From Selaginella moellendorffii (Eukaryota; Streptophyta; Lycopodiopsida; Selaginellales; Selaginellaceae): a DNA stretch of 64,000 nucleotides. The notes beneath the pieces were generated by a model. The model worked only from the letters and a program-made list of their open reading frames with translations, made no database searches and was not told the origin of the DNA. The position numbers and the translations under genes were made by a program. The DNA lies in the NCBI RefSeq assembly GCF_000143415.4, contig NW_003314291.1:108674-172673 (forward strand), read 5' to 3'. The first letter of the stretch is position 1, and each line of letters starts with the position of its first letter. Below are positions 12,423 to 24,990 of this stretch, piece by piece.

Positions 12423-14040
12423 ATATTCCATCTAATGTGCTAGACACCTCCAGCATGAAAGTTGCGAGTAATATCTAAATAAGCACTGGTGTCCTCTATT
12501 CTCTTTTTATATATATGGTGTGATGTTTGCTATGTTACCAAGCTGAACGCATTAAAAATCTCATCCAATGCAGTCTCCTTCATCAATGACGCCCAATGCA
12601 CTGCAGGTTAGTGTGGTGGATTCCTTCTACTGCATGGAATAGCTTTTTTAGATGCCACACTTGATCTTTCTTTTACACCAAGGATTGGACGCATGGTGGA
12701 TTGGATCAGCCCGTTGTAAGTCTGCTCTGGAATGAGAGAGTGACTGTAGTAAAACTCAACATTGCATCGCATGTCATGAGCAGGATCAGTCCAGGCATTC
12801 CCAAGCTGCAGTATACAAGGTTACTTTCTTGCTCTTTTATGTTGTCTATACCCTTTCTGGTCCATGGGCAATGTGGTCCAAAATTTTCACAGCCAGAGAT
12901 AGTGACCTGCTTACTGCTACAGTTTGCTAAATTGTGCCCATGTTTGTCCTTGAAACACCAGAAATGTAAACTTTTTTATTAAGTATAAATAGAAGTGAAT
13001 TAGAGAAACTTTTAGTGCAAAATCACAACTATTAAATTAAAGAATATTCTAAAATATACTTTAACATTCTAAATAGATTCTTTACAAGTTTTCAAAACTA
13101 CATTCACCCAACATCTTCTTGAGTGCTACCAAGTTGGACTGTGCAACTTGAGGGCTGGAACTTCTCAATGGAATACACATTGCACAGCTTTGGTTTTGGG
13201 CTTTGTTTAGTTGGTGCTAGCTGATAATGAAGGAGGGGGTTGCAAGCCGATAAAGTTGCAATTTGTCAAGACTGTTGCAAACCCAGCAACTTAGAGGCAT
13301 TGGCCAAGCCTCAATTAGATGTGTCCCCCACTTGGAAATTTCTCCCCTTGAAAACCCCAATTCCAATAGCATAACTGGTGGGGTGCATGGAACACCTTTC
13401 ATGCATGGAACTCCCCCCGCGGTCTTGCATATAATTTTTCCCCCACTCAATTAAATTCTTTTTATTTTATAAGTAATTGAAAATCTTCCCCCCAAGGGGA
13501 CACATGGAACCCTGCCCTTAGGCAACACAAATTAGTCTTGCTGCCCATAAAGGCAATTCCACACCTGTATAACAAGGGAATTTCCCTCTCATCAACAAGA
13601 CTCTCCATCTCTTAAGATTCAATTTGCACAGGATATTACAAACCTACAACATTGTTGAAACACTTAGGTGAGGCTCAGCCTAACCTCAAAAATTCAAATT
13701 ACAAAGCTTAAATACAAGAAAACTTTTAGTTGAATTATTAGGCTTAACTAATTAGGCTTTTAGCTGAATTCTAAACTATCCATCATAACATAGGCTGTAT
13801 GCACCACTTGTTATCTCCAGAAAATCCCCCGCTACCTCTATCCGGCCTTAACCTTGGCCGCAGCATCACCCAGGAAGCAGCTCCTGGGTGTTGCTTCACC
13901 ATGCCAGGATGTTGATCATGCAGCTGTAGTAATTGTAGCCCGGGGAGTTGATTGCCCCGGCAAAATAGCCGCCCGCAATCGACGTGAAGTTGCAGCATAT
14001 AGCACGCGAATCACCGCCATGGCTTAGTGCAATACCAAGG
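12423..14040. other. 3' flank of gene 2 with degenerate relics
   Basis: Collinear with 29899-31480 after gene 6. From about 12677 it departs from the block that follows genes 1, 4 and 5. It contains a relic (12683-12880) matching 4085-4312 in inverse orientation. A GC-rich tract at 13790-14030 reads on the minus strand as coding-like but is broken by stops and frameshifts. I do not recognise either relic. No intact gene is seen. Confidence 0.5.
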
Positions 14041-14960
14041 AAAGAATATCTAAAAGGATTAGCCAATAGGTAACTTTCGATACTCATAATCATATTCACA
14101 ACAATATCAAAAGCAATTAAAATTATCAATAATCAATACCATCAAATCAAATTGAACAATAGTTACCTCAAATTGCCACTCAACTCATTTGAACATTAAT
14201 ATAGTTGTAAACTAGCAAAATGCACAAATGTTAACAACACAAATATATAGCCAAATCATCAATATTATTTTTATTAATATTAGCAAAACTAAATGTCAAT
14301 ATCTAAAGAAAGCTCAATTAATCACCAACTATCTAAATAATCACAGATGGAAAATTTAACTTTCTTAATATACCCATAGAAAAACATTTCATCTCACTTT
14401 AATATTAACTTTAATAATATCAATATCAAGATATTACTTTAATATCATCAACAATAAAACAAAGTTAAAAGAAAATAAGAGTGAATCACTACTCAACACC
14501 AAGCTAACCAAAGTTGAAAGTACTATATTAGTATCTGAAACCAATCTTTCAATAATATCTAGCTACACATTAATAAAGAGTGAATATTCATGTCCACAAC
14601 TCAATGTAATCCAATACCATAGATTAAATACAACGATATAATGAAGATGGAACTAACATGTCAATATGAAAAAACTATATGAATATAACAAGATGATCAT
14701 TTGCAATGCCATATGACAAACAAACTCATCACTGCTAAATAATAATTTACCTAAGCATAATGCTTAGTTACAAAGCAACTAACTATCATTTTTCAACCTG
14801 CCTTCATATAATTTAGCATCAAACTCATGCAATAAAAAGCAACAATGTAGGTAACAATATATAGAATATGGATAAGTATGAATAAAACAACTACTCAAAT
14901 CTAATCTTACAATAATAAACCCATCTATATAACTCTTGTTATTATATATGGATAAATCCT
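14041..14960. repeat. AT-rich dispersed repeat, second copy
   Basis: Shortened copy of the element at 2490-4070, in the same orientation, with several internal deletions. No ORF. Confidence 0.6.
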
Positions 14961-14999
14961 CTGAAACATTAGATAAGTCAGAGAAAACGGAAAGCAAAG

Positions 15000-15960
15000 C
15001 AAGAATTACCTAAGACTGGCCTCGGTTCTTGAGTATGAATAGGCTCCTCAACATTGATGCTCCTCCTTGTCGCATGTGGTGTCCATTTGATCCGTCAACC
15101 TCTGGAGCACGGCTCCACGGCAACCGACCTGTCCAACTATGCTCTCTCATCGGTTCTCCTCGACTTCTCTTCCGCCTCAGCCTTCATCTTTCAACACTCC
15201 TCATCTAGCCTCCAAAGCTTTGCATCTGATACATGTCTAGATCAGCTCGAGCCTTTTAACAATCTCAACAGAGCCTCGAAGGCTGGCAAGAAGATATTGT
15301 TGGTGATTTTTTTTCATCAAAGCGTTCCCTCCTGTGGGTTGCTGCTCCCTTCTATCATCTCAACACCACTTCTGTCTCAGAGTTGACTGATTGCGCAGCT
15401 GGTGTGTGGGCTTGCGCTGCTTTAGCTGCCCGAGTAGCTGTTACTGCTGCTTGAGATTTTGCTTCAACCACAAACTTACAAGCGAGCTGCATTTCCATTG
15501 CACAGAAGACTGCCTCGCACCCTGTCTAATGATGCTTTATTTATGCAGTCTTTTGAAGATAGCTGGCTGAATATTGTGCCATGTCCCTACATTAGGAAGG
15601 AGCATGGTCTTCGTGGTTTCCAAAACAATCTGAGCTTGAGTTTACTGATTTGGTTGATGTAACCTACCTTGTTCTTACGGAGCTTCGCTCAATGGTCAAG
15701 CGATGAGGTCTTGTGTCACACTTCAAATGCAAACAGACCTGATAGCGCGCCTTCCTCCAGATTTTCGTCTTGTGGTGCAAAAAATTCAATAGGGTTTGTC
15801 GCCCTAGAGAGAGTGGTAGATCATGGAACTAAAGTCTTTCCAGAAACTTGTAGATCATGGAGCTAAAGTCTTTTCACGTGATTATAGCAACTATGTAATT
15901 GCAATGCGAACAAAACTGTGGTCTAGGTTTCCAAAAGTTGTGATGTAACCCAAGGACTTC
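15000..15960 (+). other. Upstream block of hevein-like gene 3
   Basis: Matches 4800-5760 upstream of gene 1, with small deletions (for example the CAACAATGCATAG part is missing). The short frames at 15054-15386 and 15459-15662 have counterparts in the gene 1 block only with frame changes, so they are not annotated as genes. Confidence 0.55.
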
Positions 15961-15985
15961 GCTTGCAAGCCCCCCGCTATATAAA
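15812..15985 (+). promoter_or_regulatory. Promoter of hevein-like gene 3
   Basis: Two diverged copies of the AGATCATGGAGCTAAAG element (about 15812-15874) and a TATATAAA box at 15978-15985. Next to the element is TTTTCACGTGATTATAGC with a CACGTG G-box, absent from genes 1, 2, 5 and 6. Confidence 0.55.
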
Positions 15986-16054
15986 TGCGCCCCGCCTCTC
16001 CATTCAATCAAACACTGCTCAGCTCTATCCATAGTTAAAGTGCTACTGTTTGCA

Positions 16055-16291
16055 ATGGCGTCCCTTCGTGCTTTCGCTGCTTTGTTCTTGTGCATGTTCG
16101 TTGTTGCAATGGTGGAGCATGCCAATGTGGTGGAAGCTCAGGCAGCGTGTGCAACCCGTCCCTGTTGCGGTCGTCAGGGTGGAGGAGGCCGCTGCAACCC
16201 GGGCCTGTGCTGCAGCCAGTTTGGCTACTGCGGATCGACATCTGATTTCTGTGGCGCGGGCTGCCAGCGCGGCTATGGGAGATGCAACTAA
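16055..16291 (+). CDS. Secreted 10-Cys hevein-like peptide 3 (subtype B)
   Basis: Intronless, 78 residues. The signal peptide is that of gene 1 with F10L and L15F. The mature N-terminus is one residue longer and different ([10 protein letters not shown] instead of QCDTGGPCC), the loop is GGGGRC rather than GRGRRC, and the last contact-type aromatic is Phe (SDFCG) instead of Tyr. Ten cysteines in the same spacing are kept. The product is less cationic than genes 1, 2 and 6. The protein is identical to gene 4. Chitin binding is inferred from the framework; loss of the Tyr hydroxyl could alter affinity. Confidence 0.9.
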   Translation: MASLRAFAALFLCMFVVAMVEHANVVEAQAACATRPCCGRQGGGGRCNPGLCCSQFGYCGSTSDFCGAGCQRGYGRCN

Positions 16292-17430
16292 ATATTCCAT
16301 CTAATGTGCTAGACACCTGCAACATGAAAGTTGCGAGTAATATCTAAATAAGCACTGGTGTCCTTTATTCTCTTTTTATATATATGGTGTAATGTTTGCT
16401 ATGATACCAAGCTGAACGCATTAAGCATCTCATCCAATGATCTCCTTCGTCATGACGCCCAATGCGCTGCAGGTTAGTGTGGTGGATTCCTTCCACTGCA
16501 TGGAATAGCTTTCTCTAGATGCATCTTTTACAGCATTCATCTGAATTGGACCTGCTATTTCTCCCTTGGCTTAAGACAGATTGACTTTTTATTCAGGGCT
16601 TCAATGTAGAAATCGCACTGATCTGTTGAGTGCTAGAGCAGCAGCATCCTCTCTTTGCATCGGCTGTTTTTTAAGGCAGACTGTACGAATTTATAATGTT
16701 CATGGTCGTAACATGTTATGTGGCACTTGAGCATTGCTATCGCACTAGCTTATCTCTTAGCTGCACAGCTAAGAAAGAAGTTGAGTCCAACCAGAAGGAC
16801 TGGGCTGTGATTCACATAATAAACATTTTGGTTTTACCAAGCAAGGTTGGCTCTATCACTTGTGATGCACAGCCGTCTGGGCGCTTTATCTAGACTGGTA
16901 GGATTGTAGTTGCAATGGTTTCAATGTCAATATCTTTTATTTGATGATGTTACTATGACAACAAGAGATTGGGGCTGATTCAAATTGCCAGGCATAGAGC
17001 TAGCAGGAGTGGATTTACTGGAAAACAAGCTTCTTATAAAAATCATCCACCCGCAAAAACGTGCAATAAAAAGGAATCAAGACTCAAGAATCTAACACAA
17101 ATTCTAGCTTACAACTAGGCCATAGCCATTGAAGCCATGATCTTCTTTTGTTTTCCAACTTCAATTAATAACTTACGTTCATTTTTGAGGAATTACAGCT
17201 TGCTTTTGAGACTGGAAGGGAGAGCACAAAACAATTAACAGCTCCAAGGCCTAGGAATCCTGTGCTGGTGGCACATGATCCTGAGCCACCATGGCATGCT
17301 CCGCCATTGTAAGAAGGAGAGAATTGCGAACTGGAAGGAGTATGAGAGAAATAAATGCTGCAATGGATAGCCGTTGAAAAACCACACATCCAACCTTCTA
17401 AAGACCTTGACCGCAATAGGGCCAATGTCT
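16292..17430 (+). repeat. Shortened 3' block between genes 3 and 4
   Basis: Truncated version of the 6105-7680 block that runs straight into the promoter of gene 4 near 17400, making genes 3 and 4 the closest pair (1.6 kb start to start). No CDS. Confidence 0.6.
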
Positions 17431-17567
17431 TTCCAGAAACTGGTAGATCATATCTTTTCACGTTCAATGTGATCATATAGCAAATACGTAATTGCGATGC
17501 AAACAAAAGTGCGCTCTAGATTTTCAAAAGTTGTGATGTAACCCAAGGACTTCGCTTGCTATATAAA
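17421..17567 (+). promoter_or_regulatory. Promoter of hevein-like gene 4 (single element)
   Basis: TATATAAA box at 17560-17567. Only one copy of the TGGTAGATCAT element remains and the CCCCCGC tract before the TATA box is missing, so this is the most reduced promoter of the six. The leader also lacks the AAACACTGCTCAG segment. Confidence 0.55.
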
Positions 17568-17622
17568 TGTACCCCACCTCTCCATTCAATCTCTATCCAT
17601 AGTTAAAGTGCTACTGTTTGCA

Positions 17623-17859
17623 ATGGCGTCCCTTCGTGCTTTTGCTGCTTTGTTCTTGTGCATGTTCGTTGTTGCAATGGTGGAGCACGCCAATGTGGTG
17701 GAAGCTCAGGCAGCGTGTGCAACCCGTCCCTGTTGCGGTCGTCAGGGTGGAGGAGGCCGCTGCAACCCGGGCCTGTGCTGCAGCCAGTTTGGCTACTGCG
17801 GATCGACATCTGATTTCTGTGGTGCGGGCTGCCAGCGTGGCTATGGGAGATGCAACTAA
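17623..17859 (+). CDS. Secreted 10-Cys hevein-like peptide 4 (subtype B)
   Basis: 78 residues, protein identical to gene 3. The two CDS differ at four third-codon positions (TTC/TTT, CAT/CAC, GGC/GGT, CGC/CGT), all synonymous, which suggests the subtype B peptide is kept by selection. Because its promoter is reduced, expression may be lower than that of the others; this is an inference. Confidence 0.9.
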   Translation: MASLRAFAALFLCMFVVAMVEHANVVEAQAACATRPCCGRQGGGGRCNPGLCCSQFGYCGSTSDFCGAGCQRGYGRCN

Positions 17860-19260
17860 ATATTCCATCTAATGTGCTAGACACTGCAACATGAAAGTAG
17901 TAATATCTAAATAAGCACTGGTGTCCTCTATTCTCTTTTTATATATATGGTGTAGTGTTTGCTATGTTACCAAGCTGCATCCAATGCAATCTCCTTCATC
18001 AATGACGCCCAATGCACTGCAGGTTAGTATGGTGGATTCCTTCTACTGCATGGAAAGCTTTTTTAGATGCCACACTTGATGTTTCTTTTACAGCTTTCAT
18101 CTGAATTGGACCTGCTAGTTTTCCCTTGGCTTGGCATTCAAATTAAGCAATGAGGAGAAAGGATACAGGAGCCGCCTTCCTTACAATATGTTTATCTGGT
18201 GTATGACCTCAGACTGACTTTTTATTCAGGGCTTCAATGTAGAAATTGCAGTGATCTGTTGAGTGCTAGAGCAGTAGCACACATGTAGACGGACGTCCTC
18301 TCTTTTGCATCAGCTGTTTTTTATGGCAGACTGTAAGAAGTTATAATGTTCTGTTACGTGGCACTTTGCAGGAACATCAGCATTTTTTAGCACATATGAG
18401 CATTACTATCACACTATGCGCAACTAAGAGATGAGCTAGTGCGATAGCAATAACAAGTTGAGTCCAACCTGAAGGAGTGGGCTGTGATTCCCATAATAAA
18501 CATTTTGGTTTTACCAAGCTGGTAGGATAATAGTTGCAATGCAATATCTTTTTTTGATGATATTCCTTAGAACTGGCAGGAGTGGATTTACTGGAAAGAG
18601 AGCTTTTTATTAAAGTCTTTGGCAAAAACGTGCAATAGAAAAGAATCTAGACAATCTTAACACAAATTCTAGGTTACAAATAGCAATTATTGAAGCCCGC
18701 TTTTGAGAATGGAAGGGAGAGCACTAAGAAATTAACTTCTCCAAGGGGAACATGATCTTGAGCCACCACCATTGTAAGCAAGCAAGAAGGCAGAAGAAGA
18801 GATAGGCAAAAGCATTGTGAACCTGAAGAGTGCAAGAGAAATAAAAGCTACAATGGATAGCTGTTAAAAAACTACACTTCTTAAACCTTGACCATAGTTT
18901 TGTCTCTCTACTGTCACATATCTGCTATGTATATGATTCATGAAGGACATAGCTTTATGACCAGACTGGAATCAGTTTCTTGACATTTGAACATTGTTCT
19001 CACTTCACAGATACTTAAAAAGTGATTTAACTGTCCACGTGGATGGGCTGAGCAAGCTAAAAGTGAGGTTTGATTTCTTTTAGCAATGGCGCTGCTGTTA
19101 CTTTTGAGCTATGGCATGTGGGTGTGATCTGCTTGTGGCACTGTGGAGATGAGCAGCAGCATCTATGAAGGTCCATCACAGGAGTGTTACACGAGCAGAA
19201 GTTGCAGGGGTCATGCCACTGGATGAAGCTTCTATCTTCTACTTATTTTGACAATGCTTG
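17860..19260 (+). repeat. 3' flanking block after gene 4
   Basis: Copy of the 6105-7680 block with small deletions, including a damaged 64-bp palindrome near 18405-18450. A (TC)n run lies at 19297-19312 just beyond. No CDS. Confidence 0.6.
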
Positions 19261-22200
19261 CTATATAAAGTGTGAAAATTTAACTACCCAAATACTTTCT
19301 CTCTCTCTCTCTTTCACACTCCAATTTTGGTGTCTACCACCTTTGATGTGGGAATAGTGATTGCCAGTGAGAACAACCTAGCCTCTATATTTAAGGACCA
19401 AGTGAGTCTAGCCTCTTTATTTGAGGACTAGATTGCTCCTGCTTTCATAACATTACTTGTGCTATCTTTGCTCCATGCTGCACACTTCTAACTTTCTGAT
19501 GCAAACAAGCTTTACCAGCCTAGAGATCTTTGCCTTTGACAAGCAACACAAGGCCTTAGGCGGGCAGCTTCTTGTTGCAAAGAATAAACTTAAGATGGTT
19601 ATTGACTCCAAAGTTCCCAATTCAACTCTCTTTTCTCCTAGGCAACTTGTTCTTCTCAAGGAACTCACACCCTCTTCCAAATGCTCTTCATGGTGGCTTG
19701 GCCTCTACTTCATCCAATGCTAGGGGGAGGGTAGTTCTTATATGCTTGCAAACAAGATTGGCTATGAGCTTTTATATGCTCTTTTTTGTTTTCTTTTTCT
19801 CCACTTTGTTTCACCTCTCTTTTTCTGTTTTCAGGCTTTACTATGTTGGTTTTTGAGTTCCAACTTGAATTTTAGCTGCAAGGCTACATCAACTCCTTTT
19901 GTATGTGAACTCTTACAGATTCTTAATGAATCCTCAACTGTTTTTGGATCTATTACCTTCACTTCATCCCACCATTTATTACCTTCATCACCACAAAGTC
20001 ACACTATTAGATCACACACCATTTTCTTTACACACCATTGTCTATTCTTCATGATAATTACCCATATTGGGATCATAGCAATTTCATTTACTTTTTATCT
20101 ATGGTCTTTGATATTCATAAAGATTAATATTGTGGCAAATGCTCTAAGTAAAAAAGCAAGTCTAGAGTCGGTGATATCTAACACAATGACAACCTTCTAG
20201 AATAATGTGTGGACAGTGTATAAGGACAATGAATTAGCATAGAAATCTTAGATTAGAACATAAAAGTATTCCAAGTAAGTTATCATCTGATAAACCAAAA
20301 TGATAGTATAGAAACCACCAAGATTTTTAAAGGTTAAAGTCATAGGATTAACCATCTAACAAAATTCAATAGTAATTAAATCATCAAGAATACTTGATGA
20401 TAAAATGTAACTGTCAAAAATTGCAGATAGTATGCTAGACAACTTATAAAACATAACTACAAGCGGAACCTAAACCTTCCATGTGCCATGTGTCACTTGC
20501 CATGTGTCTATAGGATAGTGGTGCAAAGCCTAGGTTTCAGGGCCTTGGGCCACTAAATAAAAGAACGGAGCCAAACTCCCAAACTTGCAACCAAGGAGTG
20601 AAGGAACCAAAGCATAGAGTGATTCTTGAGTATTCAGCCCAAGGAGTGAAGGGACAGAAACACAGAGCGATGTAGGAACAGTCCTGGAGCATCCAACATC
20701 CCAATGCTAAAACCAACACACAAAATGGAGCCAAACGAAGTCTAGCACTATTTCAGCATACAAATGGCCTAACGCAAGGATATGGGTATTCTATCAGCTA
20801 ACATGGTGTGGAATTTGAACTTAGACCCAAGTCAGACACAAAACAAGGACAGGCATACAAACAAGAGCTAGACTATACCTTAGGTTGGTCAATTATGCCT
20901 AACCTACCCACTATCCCTAATATACATTATCTAAAGGAATACACGCTTTGGGCTTTCACCTTAGCCACCCTTAGGAGACAAGTTTAAAACTTACTAAATA
21001 TGGAATGTCCCTAAATTGCAAATTTGGACATGGGATCAACACCATTGTATTCAGGAGAATCTCTACATTCCATAGATATGCCAAATGAACAGATTTACAC
21101 ATTTTCCATAAATAACAATTAGGATCAAAATGAAACCAACATAAAAGGTACGATAGCGAGGGTGTTTGGCAGGCATAGTAAGCTATCATTTAGCGAATAT
21201 TGAAAGACTAATCTCAATATTGCAGGGGTTCTTGATACTAGCAAGTGCAAGCTAATGATACAAGTTTCTCAAACTAAGTCAAGTATGCTCAGCAAGAAAC
21301 ATATAGGGTTTCTACCTTATATTTATCAAATTTAAATGCATGGCCATTGACCAGTTTCTCAACTAGCTCAAGTGGGAATTAATAACGGATTCAGCAATAC
21401 CGACCTCCTGCCGTCATGGCAGTAAGGAAAGAATATTCAAAAGGACTAGCTGACAGGTAACTTTTGATATTCAAAGTCATATTCGCAACAACAATGAAAC
21501 CACTATATTACCCCAAATGGAAATTGTTTTATAGTCAGAGAAACTAAAGGCTATTGAATTAATTATGAGATTATATGAATAAAGCAGTGATATTAACACT
21601 AAAGCTAGTGTCATGTAAGAGCCACAACAATTTGCCTCTATAATGGAGAATAAGATGAACAAACATTTTTTACCCATTTGAATGCATTTTGAGTTAATTT
21701 GTATTGTAGTAAAATGAAAAATAAGACACAATAGCTCTAGAGATTCCACCAGATAAGTCTAGACACCCTACAAAAGATGAGATGAGTATTTTAATTTCTA
21801 TTTGAGCTATAGTAATGTATATAATTGTTCTTGTTTCTGTGTAGCAGGCCAAAATAAAAGAGTTGAACATAAATATTCGAAAAGGCATTATGAAGCTACT
21901 CATTAAAAATAAAATTACCCTTCAAAATATCAAAGGGTTTTCAAAATGAATGACAAATTGTACCAATTGGAAGAAAAACCAAAACAAAAGAAGCTTTAAA
22001 ATATATTGTTGGACATGTTTTAAAGGTTAGGCACTTCACGATGTCTTTAGAAGTACAAGTGATGAATACTTAGAATGAGAGTACATTAACTATTCATGAG
22101 GCTTAAAGATCTGATAAGATATATACATAAAAATTATATAGTTAAATTAAATCATAAATGCATAAAAATATATGAAAATTTATATGACTATTTTTCTAAA

Positions 22201-22440
22201 CTATATTTTGAATTTTATAATTAACTATATAATTAACCATATCTTAAACAAATATATATTTATTTTTCAAAACTATATAAAATCCTAAACATTCTACCAT
22301 ATGAAAATTCACAAATTAACATCTTTATTAAAAACTATAGAAGATAGTAGAGTAAAAAGTATTTATAACACTAATACTTAAAATATATACATTAACAAAT
22401 TATTTTGGACCATAGATAAACTAGATATATATATTGGAAG
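19260..22440 (+). mobile_element. Degenerate Ty3/gypsy-type retroelement, partial copy
   Basis: The stretch 19742-20200 is open on the plus strand and ends INIVANALSKKASLES, matching the end of gypsy RNase H (consensus VADALSRK). A fragment upstream (about 19520-19720) reads KNKLKMVIDSKVPNST and is repeated near 25200-25360. The middle (20230-21450) is sequence not found in the two sister copies. From 21480 the homology to 10160-11240 and 27800-28700 resumes. No complete protein remains. Confidence 0.6.
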
Positions 22441-23130
22441 TATCATCTCAACACCACCTCTCTCTCAGAGTTAACTGATTCTGCAGCTGGTGTGTGGGCT
22501 TGTGCTGCTTTAGCTGGCCGAGTAGGTGTTAGTGCTACCTGATATTTTGCTTCCATACAGCAGATCGTGCTTGAGCAATGGTAAGGAAATCATAACCTAT
22601 TTTGGTTTCTCCCCAAGCTAACCAGCAAACCACAAACTTACAAGCGAGCTCCATTTCCATTGCACAGACGACTGCCTCGCACTCTGTCTAATGATTTTTT
22701 ATTTAAATGCAGTCTTTTGAAGATAGCTGGCTGAATATTGTGCCATGTCCGGGATTTTATAAGATTCTCAACTACATAAGGAAGGAACCCACCGGTCTTC
22801 GTCACTGAAAACAGTGGTTTCTGAAACATCCTACCTTCAAAGGATTCAACCACGCATGCTTCTTACGAAACTTCGCTCAATGGTCAAGCGATAAGGTCTT
22901 GTGTCACACTTCAAATGCAAATGTGTCATGGTCGGGTTTCCGCAGACCTGTGTACACTGTGTCACCTTCCTCCAAAATTCAATCTATGGGCGAATTCGAG
23001 AGACTGGTAGATCATGGAGCTAAAGTCTTTCCAGAAACTGGTAGATCATGGAGCTAAAGTCTTTTAGCAAAATATGTAATTGCGATGCGAACAAAACTGC
23101 GGTCTAGGTTTTCAAAAGTTGTGATGGACT
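22441..23130 (+). other. Upstream block of hevein-like gene 5
   Basis: Matches 5145-5770 and 11400-12070. Begins directly at the end of the retroelement-like sequence. No CDS supported. Confidence 0.55.
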
Positions 23131-23157
23131 TTACTTGCAACCCCCCCGCTATATAAA
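22999..23157 (+). promoter_or_regulatory. Promoter of hevein-like gene 5
   Basis: Two copies of the TGGTAGATCATGGAGCTAAAG element (about 22999-23068) and a TATATAAA box at 23150-23157 after CCCCCCCGC. Confidence 0.6.
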
Positions 23158-23226
23158 TGCGCCCCGCCTCTCCATTCAATCAAACACTGCTCAGCTCTAT
23201 CCATAGTTAAAGTGCTACTGTTTGCA

Positions 23227-23460
23227 ATGGCATCCCTTCGTGCTTTCGCTGCTTTCTTCTTGTGCATGCTCGTTGTTGCAATGGTGGAGCACGCCAATGT
23301 GGTGGAAGCTCAATGTGGTACAAGCGGTCCCTGTTGCGGTCGTCAGGGTGGAGGACGCCGCTGCAACTCGGGCCTGTGCTGCAGCCAGTTTGGCTACTGC
23401 GGATCGACATCTGATTACTGTGGCGCGGGCTGCCAGCGCGGCTATGGGAGATGCAACTAA
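23227..23460 (+). CDS. Secreted 10-Cys hevein-like peptide 5
   Basis: 77 residues. Relative to gene 1 it has two synonymous and four non-synonymous changes: D31G, G33S, R42G and E63D, all in the mature peptide. The signal peptide is unchanged. The RGRR loop becomes GGRR and the SEYCG motif becomes SDYCG, giving features intermediate between subtypes A and B while keeping the Tyr contact residue. Positional counterpart of gene 1 in the 9-kb duplication. Confidence 0.9.
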   Translation: MASLRAFAAFFLCMLVVAMVEHANVVEAQCGTSGPCCGRQGGGRRCNSGLCCSQFGYCGSTSDYCGAGCQRGYGRCN

Positions 23461-24990
23461 ACATTCCATCTAATGTGCTAGACACCTCCAGCATGAAAGT
23501 TTTGAGTAATATCTAAATAAGCACTGGTGTCCTCTATTCTCTTTTTATATATATGGTGTGATGTTTGCTATGTTACCAAGCTGAACGCATTAAAAATCTC
23601 ATCCAATGCAGTCTCCTGCATCAATGACGCCCAATGCACTGCAGGTTAGTATGGTGGATTCCTTCTACTGCATGGAAAGCTTTTTTAGATGCCACACTTG
23701 ATCTTTCTTTTACAGCTTTCATCTGAATTGGACTTGCTAGTTCTCCCTTGGCTTGCATTCAAATGAAGCAATGAAGAGAAAGGATACAGGAGCGGCCTTC
23801 CTTACAATATGTTTATCTCAGATTGAATTTTTATTCAGGGCTTCAATGTAGAAATTGCAGTGATCTGTTGGCTAGAGCAGTAGCACACATGTAGACGGAC
23901 ATCCTCTCTTTTGCATCAGCTGTTTTTTAAGGACTGTATGAAGTTATAATGTTCTGTTACGTGGCACTTTGCAGGAACATCAGCATTTTTTAGCACATAT
24001 GAGCATTACTATCACACTAACTCATCTTATAGCTGCGCAGCTAAGAGATGAGCTAGTGCGATAGCAATAACAAGTTGAGTCCAACCTGAAGGACTGGGCT
24101 GTGATTCCCATAATAAACATTTAATATTCCTATGACATTTACAAGAGATTGGGGATTTTTTGCAGGGCTGATTCAAATTGCCAGACATAGAGCTGGCAGG
24201 AGTGGATTTACTGGAAAGAAAGCTTTTTATAAAAGTTTTACACTGGCAAAAACGTGCAATAGAAAGGTGAACCAAGACTCAAGAATTTAGACAATATTAA
24301 CAAAATATCTAGTCTAGCATTGAAGCCAGATTCTTACAACTCGCTTTTGAGAATGGAAGGGAGAGCACTAAAAAAATAACTTTTCCAAGGAGAGCATGAT
24401 CCTGAGCCACCATAGTTTGCTCCACCATTGTAAGCAAGCAAGAAGGCAGAAAAAGATAGGAAAAAGCATTGTGAACCTGAAGAGTGCGAGAGAAATAAAA
24501 GCTACAATGGATAGCCGTTAAACAACTACACTTCTTGAACCTTGACCACAGTTTTGTCTCTCTACTGTCACAATTACATATCTACTATGTATATGATTTA
24601 GGAAGGACACAACTTTATGACCAAACTGGAATCAGTTTCTTGACATTTGAACATTGTTTTGAAGTGCACTTAAAAAGTGATTTGGCTGTCCACGTGGATG
24701 GGCTGAGCAAGCTAAAAGTGAGGTTTGATTTCTTTTAGCAATGGTGCTGCTGTTTACTTTTGAGCTATGGCACATGCAACTTTGGAGATGCAAGGACAAG
24801 CAACAGTGTCAATGAAGGTCCATCATGGGAGTGTTACAGAAGTAGAAGGTTTCTGGGATCATGCCACTGGATGGACAGCAGCATCTATAAAAAGAATCAG
24901 ATAATTATGTGAAGTGTAAAAGTTTAACTACCCAAATACTCTCTCCATCTCTCTCTCACACACTCCAATTTTAGTGTCTGCCACCTTTGA
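23461..24990 (+). repeat. 3' flanking block after gene 5
   Basis: Collinear with 6105-7680, including an intact 64-bp palindrome at 24005-24068. No CDS. Confidence 0.65.

Noticed and set aside
13783-14129. Minus-strand coding-like tract (also at 31252-31437) as a chitinase or other enzyme gene
   Set aside because: No catalytic motif could be read, frames are broken in both copies, and the family could not be named.
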